Below are positions 1 to 12,805 of a stretch of 64,000 nucleotides of DNA, piece by piece. Origin of the DNA: Seison nebaliae (taxonomy: Eukaryota > Rotifera > Pararotatoria > Seisonacea > Seisonidae); the NCBI GenBank assembly GCA_023231475.1, contig JALJEE010002316.1, positions 62,001 through 126,000 of the forward strand, in the 5' to 3' direction. The position numbers and the translations under genes were made by a program. How positions within the stretch are numbered: the stretch's first letter is position 1; the number at the start of each line of letters is the position of its first letter. The notes beneath the pieces were generated by a model that saw nothing but the letters and a program-made list of their open reading frames with translations, ran no database searches and had not been told where the DNA came from.

Positions 1-1700
1 CGTAGGAAGGAGACAAAGACCAATTTGGCAGGAAAAACTTCATCTTTGTACGCAGCGAATAATTTAGCGAAATAATAATTTTGACCATTTGCCGATTTGG
101 CTTTCGTATTCTCCTCCTCATCAGTAACGATGATAAATGTTCTAATGATTTCTTTCCGATCAAAATATGGAACAAGTGAAGCCGCTGGTGCTGTGGCACC
201 AGATGCACTAGTTTTATTTGCGATTTCGATAACTTGTTCGATCGATTCTGGTGTATGTTCCACCTCTCGAGTTTGAGTATTAAAGAAGGATAATTTAGCG
301 TTACATGCCGCTGCCATTAAAGAGGCGATGATGGATGATGTGCGTACGGCCACACTCATACTGGATGAACGATCACCGATAACGGCGATTGGAGATGGTA
401 AATCGAGTTGAATGGAATGTAATTGCTTCTCTGCATATCTGTAAAGTATGGGCAAGAATGGACATGAATTATTATGTTGATAAATATACAAAATTCTCTC
501 CATCAATTTACCATATGGCATGGTGAAAGGTGAGGAATCTTCACCATTCTCTTTTTCATGTTCTAATAATTTTGAATGGATCAATTCATCCAATTTGGGA
601 CTACTCAACTCTTCATACCACCACAATAAAGTATTCAAATCTGAATAACCGATAATCTTTTCCACCGACGCACTTGTCAATTTTCCTTTAAATTTCTTAA
701 TACGACTAAATGTTATATCGTTCTTTTGTAACAACTCATTGATATTCTCCTCATTCATGTCACGTAATTGTCGAGAGGCATGATCTTCTGGTAAAGCGTT
801 CTCGTCATAACAGAATGGCAGGAACCATTCCAATTGGAAACATTTCGGATGGAAATGAACAATATCAGCCAACTTTTTCCAAGGTGCTACTGGCATATAA
901 ATTGAGAAGAATTCTAATTCACTCTTTTTTAAAGTTTTTGCCCATTGTCTGATGAATTGAGCTTTGGATTTTGTAAATGATAATTCCATATCACTCAACT
1001 TCTCCGCATTATGTTTCTCCACCACCAATTTTCTCATACATTTTGATGGTTTTACTTCCATATCATCAACCTTCAAATCATCTATTTTCGATGTTATCAT
1101 CGATGATGTCACTGATTCCATATCGACATCAGATACCACTTCATAATCCGCTTCAGATTCAGTTCGGTCTCTGAGAGGTTCGTTCGATTTTTCTTTTTCT
1201 TTTTCTTCTTTTTTCTTTTTCTCATAATTCAATTTACCTTGAATTATATCACCACGAATCTTTTCGATTTTCCTCTCCAATTGTTTCTTTAATCTCGTCG
1301 AATCGAGAATTTGAACTGCTTTCAATATTTCGACCACAGTGTAAACAGATCGTTTCGATGTCAACACTTCAGCTAATACCCAATTGTTCAAGTGTAGCGC
1401 GGCTGCTAAAACTTTACTCAATGTTGACGATGTCAACACAATTTTCATCTCTAACAAATGGCAAAGATGAGCCACATACGACAATTCATCTCCACTCAAA
1501 AGTTCCACATGTTGTGAGATGGTAGCACCTTCAAATTCGGTGGTGGTAAATACATCGAACGGAGTGGCCAAATTCGGCTTGCGATGTATTTTCGTTTCTT
1601 CCTTCGTCTTATCTTTCGTCACTTTCTTCACTCCACCTCCACGTGCACTTCGTCGACCACCTCGTCGACCGCTCATTCGTCCACCTCGTCCTCTTGGCAT
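1..1700 (-). CDS. von Willebrand A (vWA) domain protein with RG-rich N-terminus, C-terminus cut by window edge
   Basis: One uninterrupted reading frame runs from an ATG at 1700 down to base 1 (566 complete codons), with no intron and no stop before the window edge. Residues 1-25 are rich in Arg and Gly (MPRGRGGRMSGRRGGRRS), resembling an RGG-type RNA-binding or methylated tail. A Lys/Glu-rich stretch sits near residue 150. The vWA fold starts near residue 433 with IGDRSSSMSVAV, which carries the DxSxS metal-binding (MIDAS) motif. Further on, SASGATAPAASL supplies the expected conserved Thr, and FIIVTDEEENT is the second acidic strand. The family looks like a conserved but unnamed eukaryotic group; it recalls the vWA half of TROVE/Ro60 proteins, but I see no TROVE module. 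It is divergent from TMEM115, with starts 912 bp apart. The molecular function is unknown; RNA or metal-dependent protein binding is inferred. Confidence 0.85.
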   Translation of the reverse strand, partial: MPRGRGGRMSGRRGGRRSARGGGVKKVTKDKTKEETKIHRKPNLATPFDVFTTTEFEGATISQHVELLSGDELSYVAHLCHLLEMKIVLTSSTLSKVLAAALHLNNWVLAEVLTSKRSVYTVVEILKAVQILDSTRLKKQLERKIEKIRGDIIQGKLNYEKKKKEEKEKEKSNEPLRDRTESEADYEVVSDVDMESVTSSMITSKIDDLKVDDMEVKPSKCMRKLVVEKHNAEKLSDMELSFTKSKAQFIRQWAKTLKKSELEFFSIYMPVAPWKKLADIVHFHPKCFQLEWFLPFCYDENALPEDHASRQLRDMNEENINELLQKNDITFSRIKKFKGKLTSASVEKIIGYSDLNTLLWWYEELSSPKLDELIHSKLLEHEKENGEDSSPFTMPYGKLMERILYIYQHNNSCPFLPILYRYAEKQLHSIQLDLPSPIAVIGDRSSSMSVAVRTSSIIASLMAAACNAKLSFFNTQTREVEHTPESIEQVIEIANKTSASGATAPAASLVPYFDRKEIIRTFIIVTDEEENTKAKSANGQNYYFAKLFAAYKDEVFPAKLVFVSFL

Positions 1701-2612
1701 TTTTCGTAGTTCGGTAAGAAAAAAAACTTTCGCAACACTCGTTCAAATTTGAAAATAAATAGTTTTAATCGGAATTTTGTATATATATCTCCTTATTTAT
1801 AAGAAACTGGTTGATGATGCAAGTTGATTATGTAACTCTTACTTCACTTGCATTATCGGAAACAGTTTGGTTTCGCCCAATAAGGGGCATAATCAGTCGA
1901 ACATCAGGCTCAAAAACATTCTTAGATTTTTCTAGATTTAAAGTTTCGTCAGAATTCCTCTATGTCATCATATTTCTACATACGTATAAAGTTTTTTTTG
2001 TAAGTTATTGAATTTATTTCAAAATTGATTTTATTTCATCTCCACAATTCACTCTAATATTTTTTACCATAAAATTACTATTACTTAACGTTAAGTGATA
2101 GATTATTTAAGAATAATTTTTTTACATATAAAATTTAAATTACTCTATTGTTGACTAAAAACCAGGATATAAATAGCCAAAACTGGGATAGAAGGACACA
2201 AATGTTGGGTAGAGGAATAGGGACAGAATGACGTGCAATTTTCAAATGAATAAAAATTTATTAATCTTCCGAAGGTCAGAAAGGAGAAATAAAAAAAACT
2301 GATGACGCTTTAAACATTATTAAACTTCCATTAGTGTGTTGAAGATATGAATTGATCAAGTATCAATTCGAATGACAAAATTTAATGGTTGAATGAGATG
2401 TTGTAGAGATTATTTGTGAAATATGAGGATGGCCGAGTGATAATATGAGAGGAAGAGGATGAGTATTGAACTAGTGTTATGTAGATTGGAATTAGTCAGG
2501 ATTGGAGTATATTTAGATGTTTAAATTTTAAGCATGATAAAGTTGATTAATAATTCGGAAAAAGTTGGTGAATGAAATTAATTGGGAGGAAATAGAGTGG
2601 ATTCTATGAATA
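1701..2612. promoter_or_regulatory. Divergent intergenic region between vWA gene and TMEM115
   Basis: This 912 bp AT-rich gap separates two outward-facing starts. A TATA-like element TATAAATAG lies at 2168-2176 in + orientation, about 440 bp upstream of the TMEM115 ATG. Short open frames here (for example 1811-2011) have no recognisable protein features. A shared bidirectional promoter is inferred from layout only. Confidence 0.3.
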
Positions 2613-3824
2613 ATGAAACACAATTCGATAGTGGAATTGAAGAGATTGTTGAATAATGGGATGCTCGTCTTCTCTCTGTCAATTGTGAGTTTCATCTGTT
2701 ATTTGACATTGGTCGTTTCTCTTCACAACATCTCGACGGATAAGGACATTTATCTCATTCATTCGTCTTATTCGTGGGTGTTCGTCTATCCGGGAAAGGT
2801 GTTCTTTCCATCCTTAAGGATCTGGACGATCTTCACCACCTCTTTCTTCCAATTCCATTGGTATTGGCTTACAATTGACATAATTGTCTTATTTTTATGT
2901 GGATGTCTCCTCGAATCGATTTGGGGTCGACGTCAATTGTTCTTCTATATTATTATCGTCAATTCACTTTCCGTTTTTATGGTTTCGCTCATATATATCC
3001 TGATTTATATGTTGAACGGAAATGAAGATTATCTATTCCACCAACCATTAATTGGCCATTTTCCTCTCTATATGGCATTGGCCGTTGCTGTTAAACAATT
3101 GATGCCTCATACTATTATCAGTAATTATTCCTTCATTCGAATTACCAATAAAGATATTCCATTTCTACTTCTCATCGTCTCTACTACTCTCTCCATTTTA
3201 CACATTCTTGATCTTTCCGTCACATTACGATTATATTCCTCTCTAATCATCTCATGGATTTATCTCCGATATTTCCATTATTCCTCCTCCTCCTCCTCAT
3301 CATCATCATCATTATCGTCGTCGTCATCGAATCAAAATCGAGAAACCGATTTCACTTTCCATTCCTTCTTTCCGGCATCCATTCAACCTTATGTCATTCT
3401 ATTATTTCAAATAATTTCGTTCGGACGTTGTGGAACGAAGAAAAAATCTTCGGCTCATACACTCCCAATGACCAACGACACTGTCATACAACTCGATCAA
3501 CTCAATTCACCAATCTTCGATCTATACAATTTAAAACCGAAAAGTTTTGTCCCTACGAAATCCGCCATCGCCACTGCCAAGAGACAACAGAAAGCGTTAG
3601 ATCTTCTCAATGAACGTGTACAGAAACAAGCACAACTTTCAAAACTCTCCAAATTCGACGACGTAACACCCATTGTTATACCCGGCAACATCGAACAAGT
3701 ATCGGCAGTGACGGAGAAATCAAATCTAAACACGATTTCCGAAATTCCACAAATGTCCACACAGAACAAGAAAATCGTCAGCACAACTCAACAACAATTG
3801 ACTGATTGTGACGATGTGGAATAA
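2613..3824 (+). CDS. TMEM115: TMEM115, rhomboid-like Golgi membrane protein
   Basis: Single-exon 403-residue protein. The order of landmarks matches the TMEM115 (DUF1751) family: a first membrane segment near residues 15-38, PGKVFFPSLRIWTIFTTSFF (about 60-80), a membrane segment ending in the family signature LLESIWGRRQLFF (about 97-110), several more hydrophobic helices, SWIYLRYFHY (about 213-222), TFHSFFPASIQPYV (about 245-258), and a cytosolic tail with RQQKALDLLNERVQ near 325-340. Human TMEM115 is about 350 residues; the extra length is a Ser run (about 223-240) and a polar tail. The family is a catalytically dead relative of rhomboid proteases, and vertebrate TMEM115 acts in Golgi retrograde transport with the COG complex; that role is taken from the family. 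The start is the first ATG in a frame that begins the first membrane helix at the expected place. Confidence 0.93.
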   Translation: MKHNSIVELKRLLNNGMLVFSLSIVSFICYLTLVVSLHNISTDKDIYLIHSSYSWVFVYPGKVFFPSLRIWTIFTTSFFQFHWYWLTIDIIVLFLCGCLLESIWGRRQLFFYIIIVNSLSVFMVSLIYILIYMLNGNEDYLFHQPLIGHFPLYMALAVAVKQLMPHTIISNYSFIRITNKDIPFLLLIVSTTLSILHILDLSVTLRLYSSLIISWIYLRYFHYSSSSSSSSSSLSSSSSNQNRETDFTFHSFFPASIQPYVILLFQIISFGRCGTKKKSSAHTLPMTNDTVIQLDQLNSPIFDLYNLKPKSFVPTKSAIATAKRQQKALDLLNERVQKQAQLSKLSKFDDVTPIVIPGNIEQVSAVTEKSNLNTISEIPQMSTQNKKIVSTTQQQLTDCDDVE

Positions 3825-6800
3825 TTTGATGACGACTAATTTTTAATTAACTTCCTTCAATTCTTTCTTCTTCCTTATTTATTAAAATTATATCTGTTCC
3901 CTTTGTTCCTTTTGAGAAATTTTTATCGTCTCAATTGGCAATCGAATTGCGCAAACTAATTACATCCAAATCTTGTTTTCAAACTCCAAATATTTAAATT
4001 ATCGATTTGACTCCATTTCTCTTATGTCTTCAAATAAATCATATTATCTAACTTCAAAAACATTCCACATATATTTTTTTTCTTATCCATAGATAAAATT
4101 GATAAAGAAATCAAATGTAGAATATAAAACAAAAATGAAAAATTTAAAGGAACGAAACAAAATTATACAATAGCTAAATGCTCAAAGATTGTTTCAAGCT
4201 TAATGTAATTATTTTGATATTTTCGTTTATATAAGTTAACATCTTAACATAATTTATAAGTTAAATAATTTAGGTATTTCTCTTCTACTTGATTTTCTTT
4301 CATTAGAGATCTTTGGATTGTCTTTTAAGTACACAAATTTTTATGGCTCACTGATTCTACCGCTTGCGCATCGATGATTGAATTTTGCTAATTTTTGTGT
4401 TTATGAACAAGAATAAATAGAGCCTATAAAAATATGAAATTGTATAAAGTAAGAATTGATAAGAAGATTTTAAGTACAAACATTCAAATATTGGTCGTTG
4501 AGAAAACGGTTCATACAGAAGGATATGAAACCTTTCGGAAGGTTAATATTTTCAACTCATCTAATTTTCTCCTTAGAATAATAGAATATGTTTTATTTGT
4601 TTATATTATTTCATTCCATGTCTAAAATAATATAAAATGATTTTCTGATCATTCGAACAAAAATAATAATATTTTGAAAAAAAAGTCTTTTGCAAATATT
4701 TCCAAGGTTTTATTTACATCTAGAAATAAACATATATTGCCTACAAACATCTGTTCTTACAATTTCCAATCGATATCCGGTTTAATTTTGGATTAACCTA
4801 CAATTCGTTCGCGACGAATTTTCATAGAGTATTCCCAAACTTATTGTTAATATATTTAATGAATGAGCAAATTTTGAGAAAAAAGAAGCATTAATTATTA
4901 GAAACACAATCGATTAGAATAAAACGAAAACTATATAAATTGGAACGATAAATTGAACTAAATTATTTTTATACTATTTTATTCTAAAAACTTCTCGTTT
5001 TTGTTTAAGTATCTATTTCGTAATTTCAACGGTTTGGGAGAAGTATTGATGCATTGATAGACATTGTAGATTATATTTACATCATCTATCAACAGTATAT
5101 TCAATGCTAATTGATATTATCCATATAACGATATTTGTTCGAAAAATATAGAGAATTTTGTTTTGGGCAATTTCTACTTTTCTCGTGGAATGTTATAATG
5201 TCTTACAATTTGTATCTCTACTGTTCTTGATAGCCCCTTTTTGCCATCTCCAAGTAAATGATCGTATTAGTTTAATTATGAAGTTAAAGTTATAACAGTT
5301 GCTGCATGAATAAGAACTACCAACGAATTTAAGGAAGACGTAATATTTTTTATATTATAGATTTGAACTGTAATCAGTTAAAATGGAATATTGATTCACA
5401 TTTTTACGATCGAGAAATTTGGATACTTCGATTACGAATGGAAACAGGAAAATAAGTATAAAACTGATTATATAAGTTCAATTGACCTTCCACCAAATCA
5501 TTTACCGAATAATTAATGTAAATTTTCAGTTGTATTTTTTGTTTGTTTTAACAGAATGTTGACCTTTTTGTCTTATGGATCATCTCTGATCAACAAGTCA
5601 AATTTGTTAGACTGAAATATTTCAATTTACGTATATCATAATTTGTCTTTCCAACGATTTCTTTCATTTTTGGGCATTTTTATTTTTTAGTTTTACATCA
5701 TCTTATTGTTCAATTTATCATTTCATTTTGGAAATTGGTCGAAAGTTTAAAATCGAGATCAGATTTTTGTACAAATTCTTGCTGTTGACAATCGAATTAA
5801 TCAGTAATGGAAAATTGTTTGATGGACATTGTCAATGACTAACCGCTGTACAATGTATGGAATGGAAAAAAGAGTCATAATGTTTTGTTTATTTTCGTAT
5901 GTTTATTTGATTGAAATCAAATAAATAATTGGAAATTAGAAATATATATATATATCATTATGTTAATTATAGGTACAATGCGCATCTATGGTAACAATCA
6001 TCCGATTTTATTATGGTCATCATCGTTTGATCAGATTCTTAATTTATGAGATTATTATTTGAAGTCAAGAAAGAATGTTACTCTATTAAACATTTTGATT
6101 TGTGGAGAATTGTAAATTATAACGAGTGACAATGCCACATTAGTTGTTTGTTGTGTAATTTGGCAGTAAATTAATTGATTAATGACGACCGGAAAAATAT
6201 AGGACGCGAGTCGTCGCCTGTTGTAGATAGAATAAAAAAATGTAATGAAAATTGATTTTGAGATAAGATAAGTTATGTAAATAAGATTGAACAGGAACTG
6301 ATGGAAATTTCTTTTAAAATGTCCATTGAAAAGAATTGGGATGTTCGATTCACTTACATGAATATTAATCTAATTCTCAGAGATAAACAGAATTACCATT
6401 GATATACTTCCCAATCAAAAGAATGACGGATATATTAATTTTAGATGGAATTCAACTTGAGCATTATCGTTCTTTGAGAGCATTGAGTAAGAAATTTTTA
6501 ATAATTATCCCTATTTCGAAGCATATTGTTCGTCTCAAGAAAATTTCTCCCTTCCCATTTTCAAGAAAGAGATTCGAAAGGAAAATAAAGAATTGGAAAA
6601 AAAAATTTTTATAGGATTTGCAGAAAATCTGGGGAAAATGTTGACGAGCATTAAATTCATAAAAATCCTTCATGCTTCAAATGCTACCTTCTTTTCAGCT
6701 TTTTCGTCAATTTCCTTATTGTTCTTTACACCATCTCACATTAGTTGGGAGTAGTGCAGGGGAAATACGGCAGAGCGATTTTCGTTCTCTCATAAGAATT

Positions 6801-9800
6801 GACCGAAAACAATTTGGTATGATTGATTTGGTCGCCTGTGTCTTAACCGATTGGCACACACACAAATTAGACATGACTAATAAAATAGATGTTTTATATT
6901 GATTCGATTATTTGATCCAGCTAATAAATAGTTGACGGACGGGAAATCAGATTTCTTCTTTTCCATCATTTTCCGCCAAATTATCAATAATGTTGGAAAA
7001 ATGATTAAAATTTAATTTTTTCGTGCAGTCGATAAGATTCGAATGATAACCATGTTTTGTGTCGTAGAAGAGATTTAAGGTGATGTGAGATGATAATTAT
7101 CAATTTTATCTTTCAACCGATTTTAATCATAGATAATAAATAATGATCATGCTAACACGCTGAATATTTGAAGCATAAAAGGAAAGGAGATTAGAAGGTA
7201 TTTCAAGATTCTCCTTAATAATACTTCCCTTTGGTGCCCGGGTTAGTTAGGGGAATTTTCTGGCATACAACCACCCATTCTCCTAAAAGGTTAGAAAGCG
7301 AGTAGAAGCAAATGATTAATAGAAAGAATGACATGGACACTACAATTTTCAGATTCGAATAATTATCATAATACTTACTTTCCATTTCACTTATGTGTAA
7401 CGAGATAATTATAATAATTATGACTCATATCCGTCAATTATCTTCATCAGTATTGATGATTTCTTTGCATCCCCACTCCATAATTTCTATGACGTCCCAA
7501 TCCAAAATTTTCTCTCATCATTCAGGTTTTTCCTTTCAATTATCAAAATTTAATTTGGAATCAAATAATTGAATGGGAGGAAAAGAAAACCTTTTCCAAT
7601 TAATTCAATTCCTTCATTCATTCATGATAGTTCTTATCCTTCATGATGCTTATTGAAATATATTATGAATCAGTTTAATACGATATTTCTCGTTTGGATT
7701 CGTAAGAAAATCATATATCACTCTCCAAACCATCAAATGACATAAAATCGAATAATTGACGTACTTCTCTAATAACTAATAGTCAACATACATCGAGAAA
7801 TTTTGGAGTATTATTGTGAGTCATAAAAGTAATCATCGAGTTCGATATTTACGCCACTTGCACATAATTATCATGAGGCTTCTATGTGATCTATTGTCTA
7901 TCATCAGTTTATCTTGTGTGAAGTATGGTGTGAAAAACAACGAGTTTGAGAAAAGAACAATTAATGTTCTTTCGACAAATTCCGATCGTCTGGAGTAAGG
8001 AAAAGATGATGAACGGAAATATGAAAAACAATAATAAGATAGATTATACTATTGTTGTTTCGGACAGACAGAAAGTTCAGAAGGGCCTGGGCATAATTTG
8101 TTCGAAATAAGTAGCGTAACAGAGATGTGGAACTGAAACTCAAGTCCTACGGGCCAAATAGAGATTGGATTAAAATGAAAGTGACGACATTCGACAATGT
8201 TTCCCATTCCTTCTATTTACTATTGTCCGTTCATATATATTATGCTTAATGCTCCTTATGTAATTAGTTGAACAAACATTAACAGCCTCCATTTCTATCC
8301 TAAATCGAAGTATATGGATGGATTATGTCGACATAACTTAGAGCATATCATCCGATTTCGGCATGCTTACCAATTAATCACAAATCTTTCAAACCGGAAA
8401 ATCATTAGACACATCAAAAATGCACTTCTTCATTCCCTTCCCGTACTCCCATACTTGGCATCGCGATACTTGTTTCTTTACAAGAATAATTCCATTCCAT
8501 CTGTTTGCACACCAAATGGAAAGGAAGCGGATAAATTACAAATTCGTTTCAACTGAAGAAACATTGGAAATTTTTTGAAAAAAATCGTATGATTTATGAT
8601 GTCTTGTTAGCTCATGATGACTTTGCTTAACATCCTCCCCAAATATAGAACACTTGACATTAATACCGCAATATCACTCTCTCAACCCAATCATCTTCAC
8701 GAACTACATGTCACGTACTAGATGATTGAACAGATTTCATTGACATCCGACAGACTGATGTGCCATGTGCATGTCCGAGAAAAATGACCGAAATTTCGTC
8801 TTCTAATTGAAATTCGCGTATGTTCATGTTCGATGGAAAACAATTAAGAAAATTGCTTTTCTCAATCAAATGCATCTGTCCAATTAAGATAAGTAACTGA
8901 AAGAATTATATCATCTTTCGATTCATAATAATTTCACTTGAAACTTTTCGGATGGATCGATTGATAATAAACCAATTTTGTAACTGTTATTTATTTTTTA
9001 TCAATTTATTTTAAGCTCATCAAATAATACTATCAGTCTCCTAGTCATACTCGCCCGATAACCATCGATTGTTTGTAGCGCATTCCTTTCAGAGACGTAA
9101 TCCGTTTACACACTTACTAAAGGGAAATCGTTAAAGCATCTTTCGATTTCCGTTAAACAGAATAATAGTATTGATCGTTCAATCGAATACCTTCGATGAG
9201 TTTTCGGAAGAGGATTATGAAATGAAAATAGTTTGGATAAGAACGATAATAAATAAAAGAAATTGGGATTGGAAAGAAATAATTTTCATTCCAGCATTTC
9301 CTTTTTTCCCGGTCTGGTATGTGAGGAGGAAAATGAAATTTCCTTCATAACCTGGATAATGATAAGTGAGTTTGGTAAGAGAATAAGGTAAGCGAATTAT
9401 CTAATAGAATTCTTCGTTGATATCTTCGTAATTTTATCAGTCATTCTCTCCCATCTTCCCAATATATTTCCTTTCGTTTCTATTTACATATCAATTTCAA
9501 AAATCACAATTATTATTTGTTCGATCTAACCAAATTTCTCATTTACGAATATTAAATTCATCAATTTAAGATGAAAATTGTTATTCTTCTTTTCCGGTAA
9601 TAGATTATCATGTTCTTAATGAAATTCTTGAAGCAATACTTCCTTCCACAACTTTTACTGTTTATCAAACGAATAATTCCCTAATAATATTCTGATTTTT
9701 ATCCCGATTCGATCACCTTCAATTATTTGCCCTATTTATGATTTTGCATGTTCTTTTTCTTATCTATTTCATTAATAGCATATTATGTAATGATATTAGA

Positions 9801-10380
9801 AGTAATAATTAATTAATGTAATTGAAACAAAACGATTTATTTCATTCGACAATTCTTCCGTTATACGATAATGATTATTAAATTAAATCGAACAAGTCAT
9901 TGGAATTTGAACGTGTTGATATGGTTGCCGAACTACATCGTAAAATGTTCAATAATTAATTGTGGAGGAGGAGAATTTGGTTAAAAGGAATTTCACTTTT
10001 CAGTCCATCGACTTATTAAAGAGTGACCAAATTATTTTTTGGTGGTATAGATTGATTTAATGATAAATTCGCATTCAAATTCTTTAAATGTTTGAATTGT
10101 AATTCGAATGATTGATGAGTATATTATTGATTAGACTGCTGGAGGAAATATGGTCTCGAAACATTCCTCATCTAAATACCATTTCTTTCTTTCAAATTAT
10201 TTTTAGTCCACGAACATTTCTTGTCGGTTTCCATAGATATTTCACCCGCATATTTCTTCATTGAACTTCAGACAAAGGAAAGATAAATATCTTTCGATAT
10301 TTATGTATTCATCAATTGGGAGCGGAATAATCACTATAATTTCTTCGTGCTAAGTCCAATACAATCGTCACCCGGTATAA
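3825..10380. other. Gene-poor region, about 6.5 kb
   Basis: Apart from AATAAA-type signals shortly downstream of TMEM115 (near 4033) and a short TA run near 5944-5956, I see nothing supportable on either strand. The short frames at 4434-4625, 6399-6902, 7816-7998 and 8314-8556 lack family motifs, consistent composition or convincing splice partners. The missing signal-peptide exon of the downstream GPCR may lie in the right part of this stretch. Confidence 0.5.
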
Positions 10381-12805
10381 ATGTCTTGTAAGAGCCACGT
10401 GGAGTACAATCAAGACGTGCAGGCCATGGTAACATGGCCAGAAACTAGAGCACCGTGTTACGCCAGATTCTCCTGCGGATTCAATTCAAACACATTACCA
10501 GTAATAGGTTAATTAATATTTATCTAACAATTCGTTTCAATTGAGAATTATGAAGGTTATAATTTACAATATTACTACGCTTACCGACATTGTACTCCGG
10601 CCATTTCATGGAATTATATTAACGAGAATGACGATCCCGATTCGAAGGGACGTTGTTCCGAATTATTTAATATTGTTAATTTCTTTCCTTTCCTTCTTCT
10701 TTTATTCGTTCCATTCAGTTAATTCGTTACGTATTACTCTATAAACCGATGAGAATGAAAAGGATGTTCAGTTCCATTTATGTTGGTGTCCTGGTACCTG
10801 GTAGTTGTATCGCCTCAATCTTTCTCACAATAGCAATTATTATTTATCTTTATTTCAAGTTGGACGTAATTAAAATGTTTAAAAATTCAAATTATTTTTC
10901 AGGTCTTTACGTTGTATCAGGAATCGAATTCATATCAATCTATTTTTGGCTTGTTTGCTCAAATATCTTTCACTCATCGTTCTCTACTCCAGCGTCTTCT
11001 TTTACACCTTGGGTAATAAACAACAAATGCAACTGAATCAACTAGACACTGAAGCTTACGAATATTTTAAGAATATTACCGATATCGGTCATCGATTTAA
11101 TTTATCGAATAACAATCAATCATTATTTTATACGAGATTATTCCCACCAAAAATGGAAATTATCTGTCCGAAAACAACCGGAAACATTTCGAGTAATTTG
11201 ACTGATGAAATTTATTTGAATTCCAATAAAAAATACGTGAAAGTGATTAAAAAGCGTCAAAAGAAGAAATTGTTCACAATTTTCTGTCGAACCATCTTCT
11301 GGTTGGAACGATTCTCTACAATAGCCATACCATTCTGGATGTTGATCGAAGGCGTATCGTTGTACAATCAATTCGTGGCGAATGTGTTAACGTCTCAATC
11401 GAAGAATTCTTCTTTAATCTACTACATTTTCGGATGGGGTTTAAACTTCATTTTTCAAAATTTTTTCAAATGTTTTTATTCGACACAAAGGGTCGCCTTT
11501 AGTGCTGAGTTGTTTGCTGATTTATTTCAGTGAGAATGATTCTATCAAATCGAAAGGACAACCGAATAACAATTATTGTGTTCAAACAACAAAGTCTCCT
11601 TACAACTGGTTGTTGTATGGTCCTGTATTGATATTAATAGTGGTTTGAAAATATTTTCACTTAACTGAAATAAATTTGAATTTTTCCCCATATTAGGTGA
11701 ACATGGGCCTACTTGTGAGGATTTTATATGTTGTAGCGAAAAAGACTAATGTGAATGGGAATGTTCGGAGTTTGAATAAACGGATAACAAAGAAGAGTGC
11801 ACGTTCATCATTAGATCAATCGTCTACTTTGTTAGATAAACAACTGGAGAATGTTATTCAAAGGAAAAGTTTGTCGTTGGCTCTGGAGAAGAAGAGTCTC
11901 TCGTTTAATATCGATGTGAGAAATCGAGCACTCACCAACGACATGGATGCCTCCCAGAAATTGAATCATCAATCCAGTTTCAGGAATAAAAACGACGAAC
12001 GTCGTCATTCAGTGTTGTTGAATCGAGTTATAGTTCCAATTCAGAAATTGAAAAATATTAAGAATTCCGACTTAAAACTCGAGTCGAATGGTCGGAAGAA
12101 ATTTTCGATTCGTTTAAGACGAGGTAGTGGAGAGGATCATTCGGACAGAAGAAAAGATTTACTCTTTCGGATATTGAGAGCCATCATTATCTTGATGCCA
12201 ATTTTAGGAATTGCTCACATTGTCTTTTATAAGAGTCCAATTAGTGATACGATTGCATCAACGAAATTACCCAGCCAAATTGAGAATACGAAGAAAAATG
12301 AAAATTTAAATGAGCAATTGACACAATTGGCTACGTCGGTCGTCAGTGGGTCAAGATCCAACACCAACATCTCGACGATACTATATGTGATTGCTTCCAG
12401 CACATTGGACGTATTATCCGTTAGATTTCCTTCAATTTTCATTTCTCGTTCGATAACCGAAGATTTATTTGGTCTAATGATAAATCATGTTTTCTTGTTG
12501 ATTTATTAGAATTTTATTAAATTTGTATAATATTTATTTACTACTATTTATGTTGGCGGGAAAAAAAACGACGAATAATAAGTCGAAATGAGAATTCCAT
12601 CATAAATAATATTGAAAATTTTGCTAAGAAATTATAATTAAAATTTTTTTTCAGGGAATACTTGCTCCGATATTACTTTGTTTCTCTACGCCGGAAGTTA
12701 GGATTGGTTCGAAGGAAAACTGATATCATTCCCTTTCAGGTACGAACAACATTGCGGCGATGGATAAACCGTCGACGGAGGATGAATGCGAATATCGAAT
12801 TGTAA
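10381..12805 (+). CDS. Class B (secretin-family) G-protein-coupled receptor, 5' end uncertain
   Basis: Inferred exons: 10381-10500, 10546-10674, 10719-10858, 10903-11438, 11503-11642, 11697-12410, 12655-12696, 12740-12805; all phases agree (628 residues from the first ATG in the first exon). The ectodomain shows WPETRAPCYARFSC and AYRHC...W...C, as in the hormone-binding domain. TM1 is SIYVGVLVPGSCIASIF. The class B signature LRCIRNRIHINLFLACLL starts TM2. TM3 has PFWMLIEGVSLY, TM4 YYIFGWVLSCLL, TM5 WLLYGPVLILIVVNMGLL. TM6 is LFRILRAIIILMPILGIAH, TM7 STLDGILAPILLCFSTPE, followed by helix 8 VRTTLRRW. The last intron (12697-12739) restores the usual E-V-R junction. The signal peptide exon was not found, so 10381 may not be the true start. 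Oddities are very long first extracellular and third intracellular loops. The ligand cannot be assigned; PDF, calcitonin/DH31 or DH44-type receptors are possible relatives. Confidence 0.83.

Noticed and set aside
6399-8556. Short frames (6399-6614, 6672-6902, 7816-7998, 8314-8556)
   Set aside because: All below 85 codons, no motifs, no fitting junctions to the GPCR; chance frames in AT-rich DNA cannot be excluded.
10391-10488. Alternative GPCR frame reading YKCLVRATWSTIKTCRPW
   Set aside because: It hits a stop immediately after the Trp, whereas the other frame gives WPETRAP with correct Cys spacing and a phase-matched donor at 10501.
10541-10744. 67-codon frame beginning MRIMKVIIYN
   Set aside because: It is a shadow of the GPCR ectodomain exon 10546-10674, whose real frame gives AYRHC and continues into TM1.
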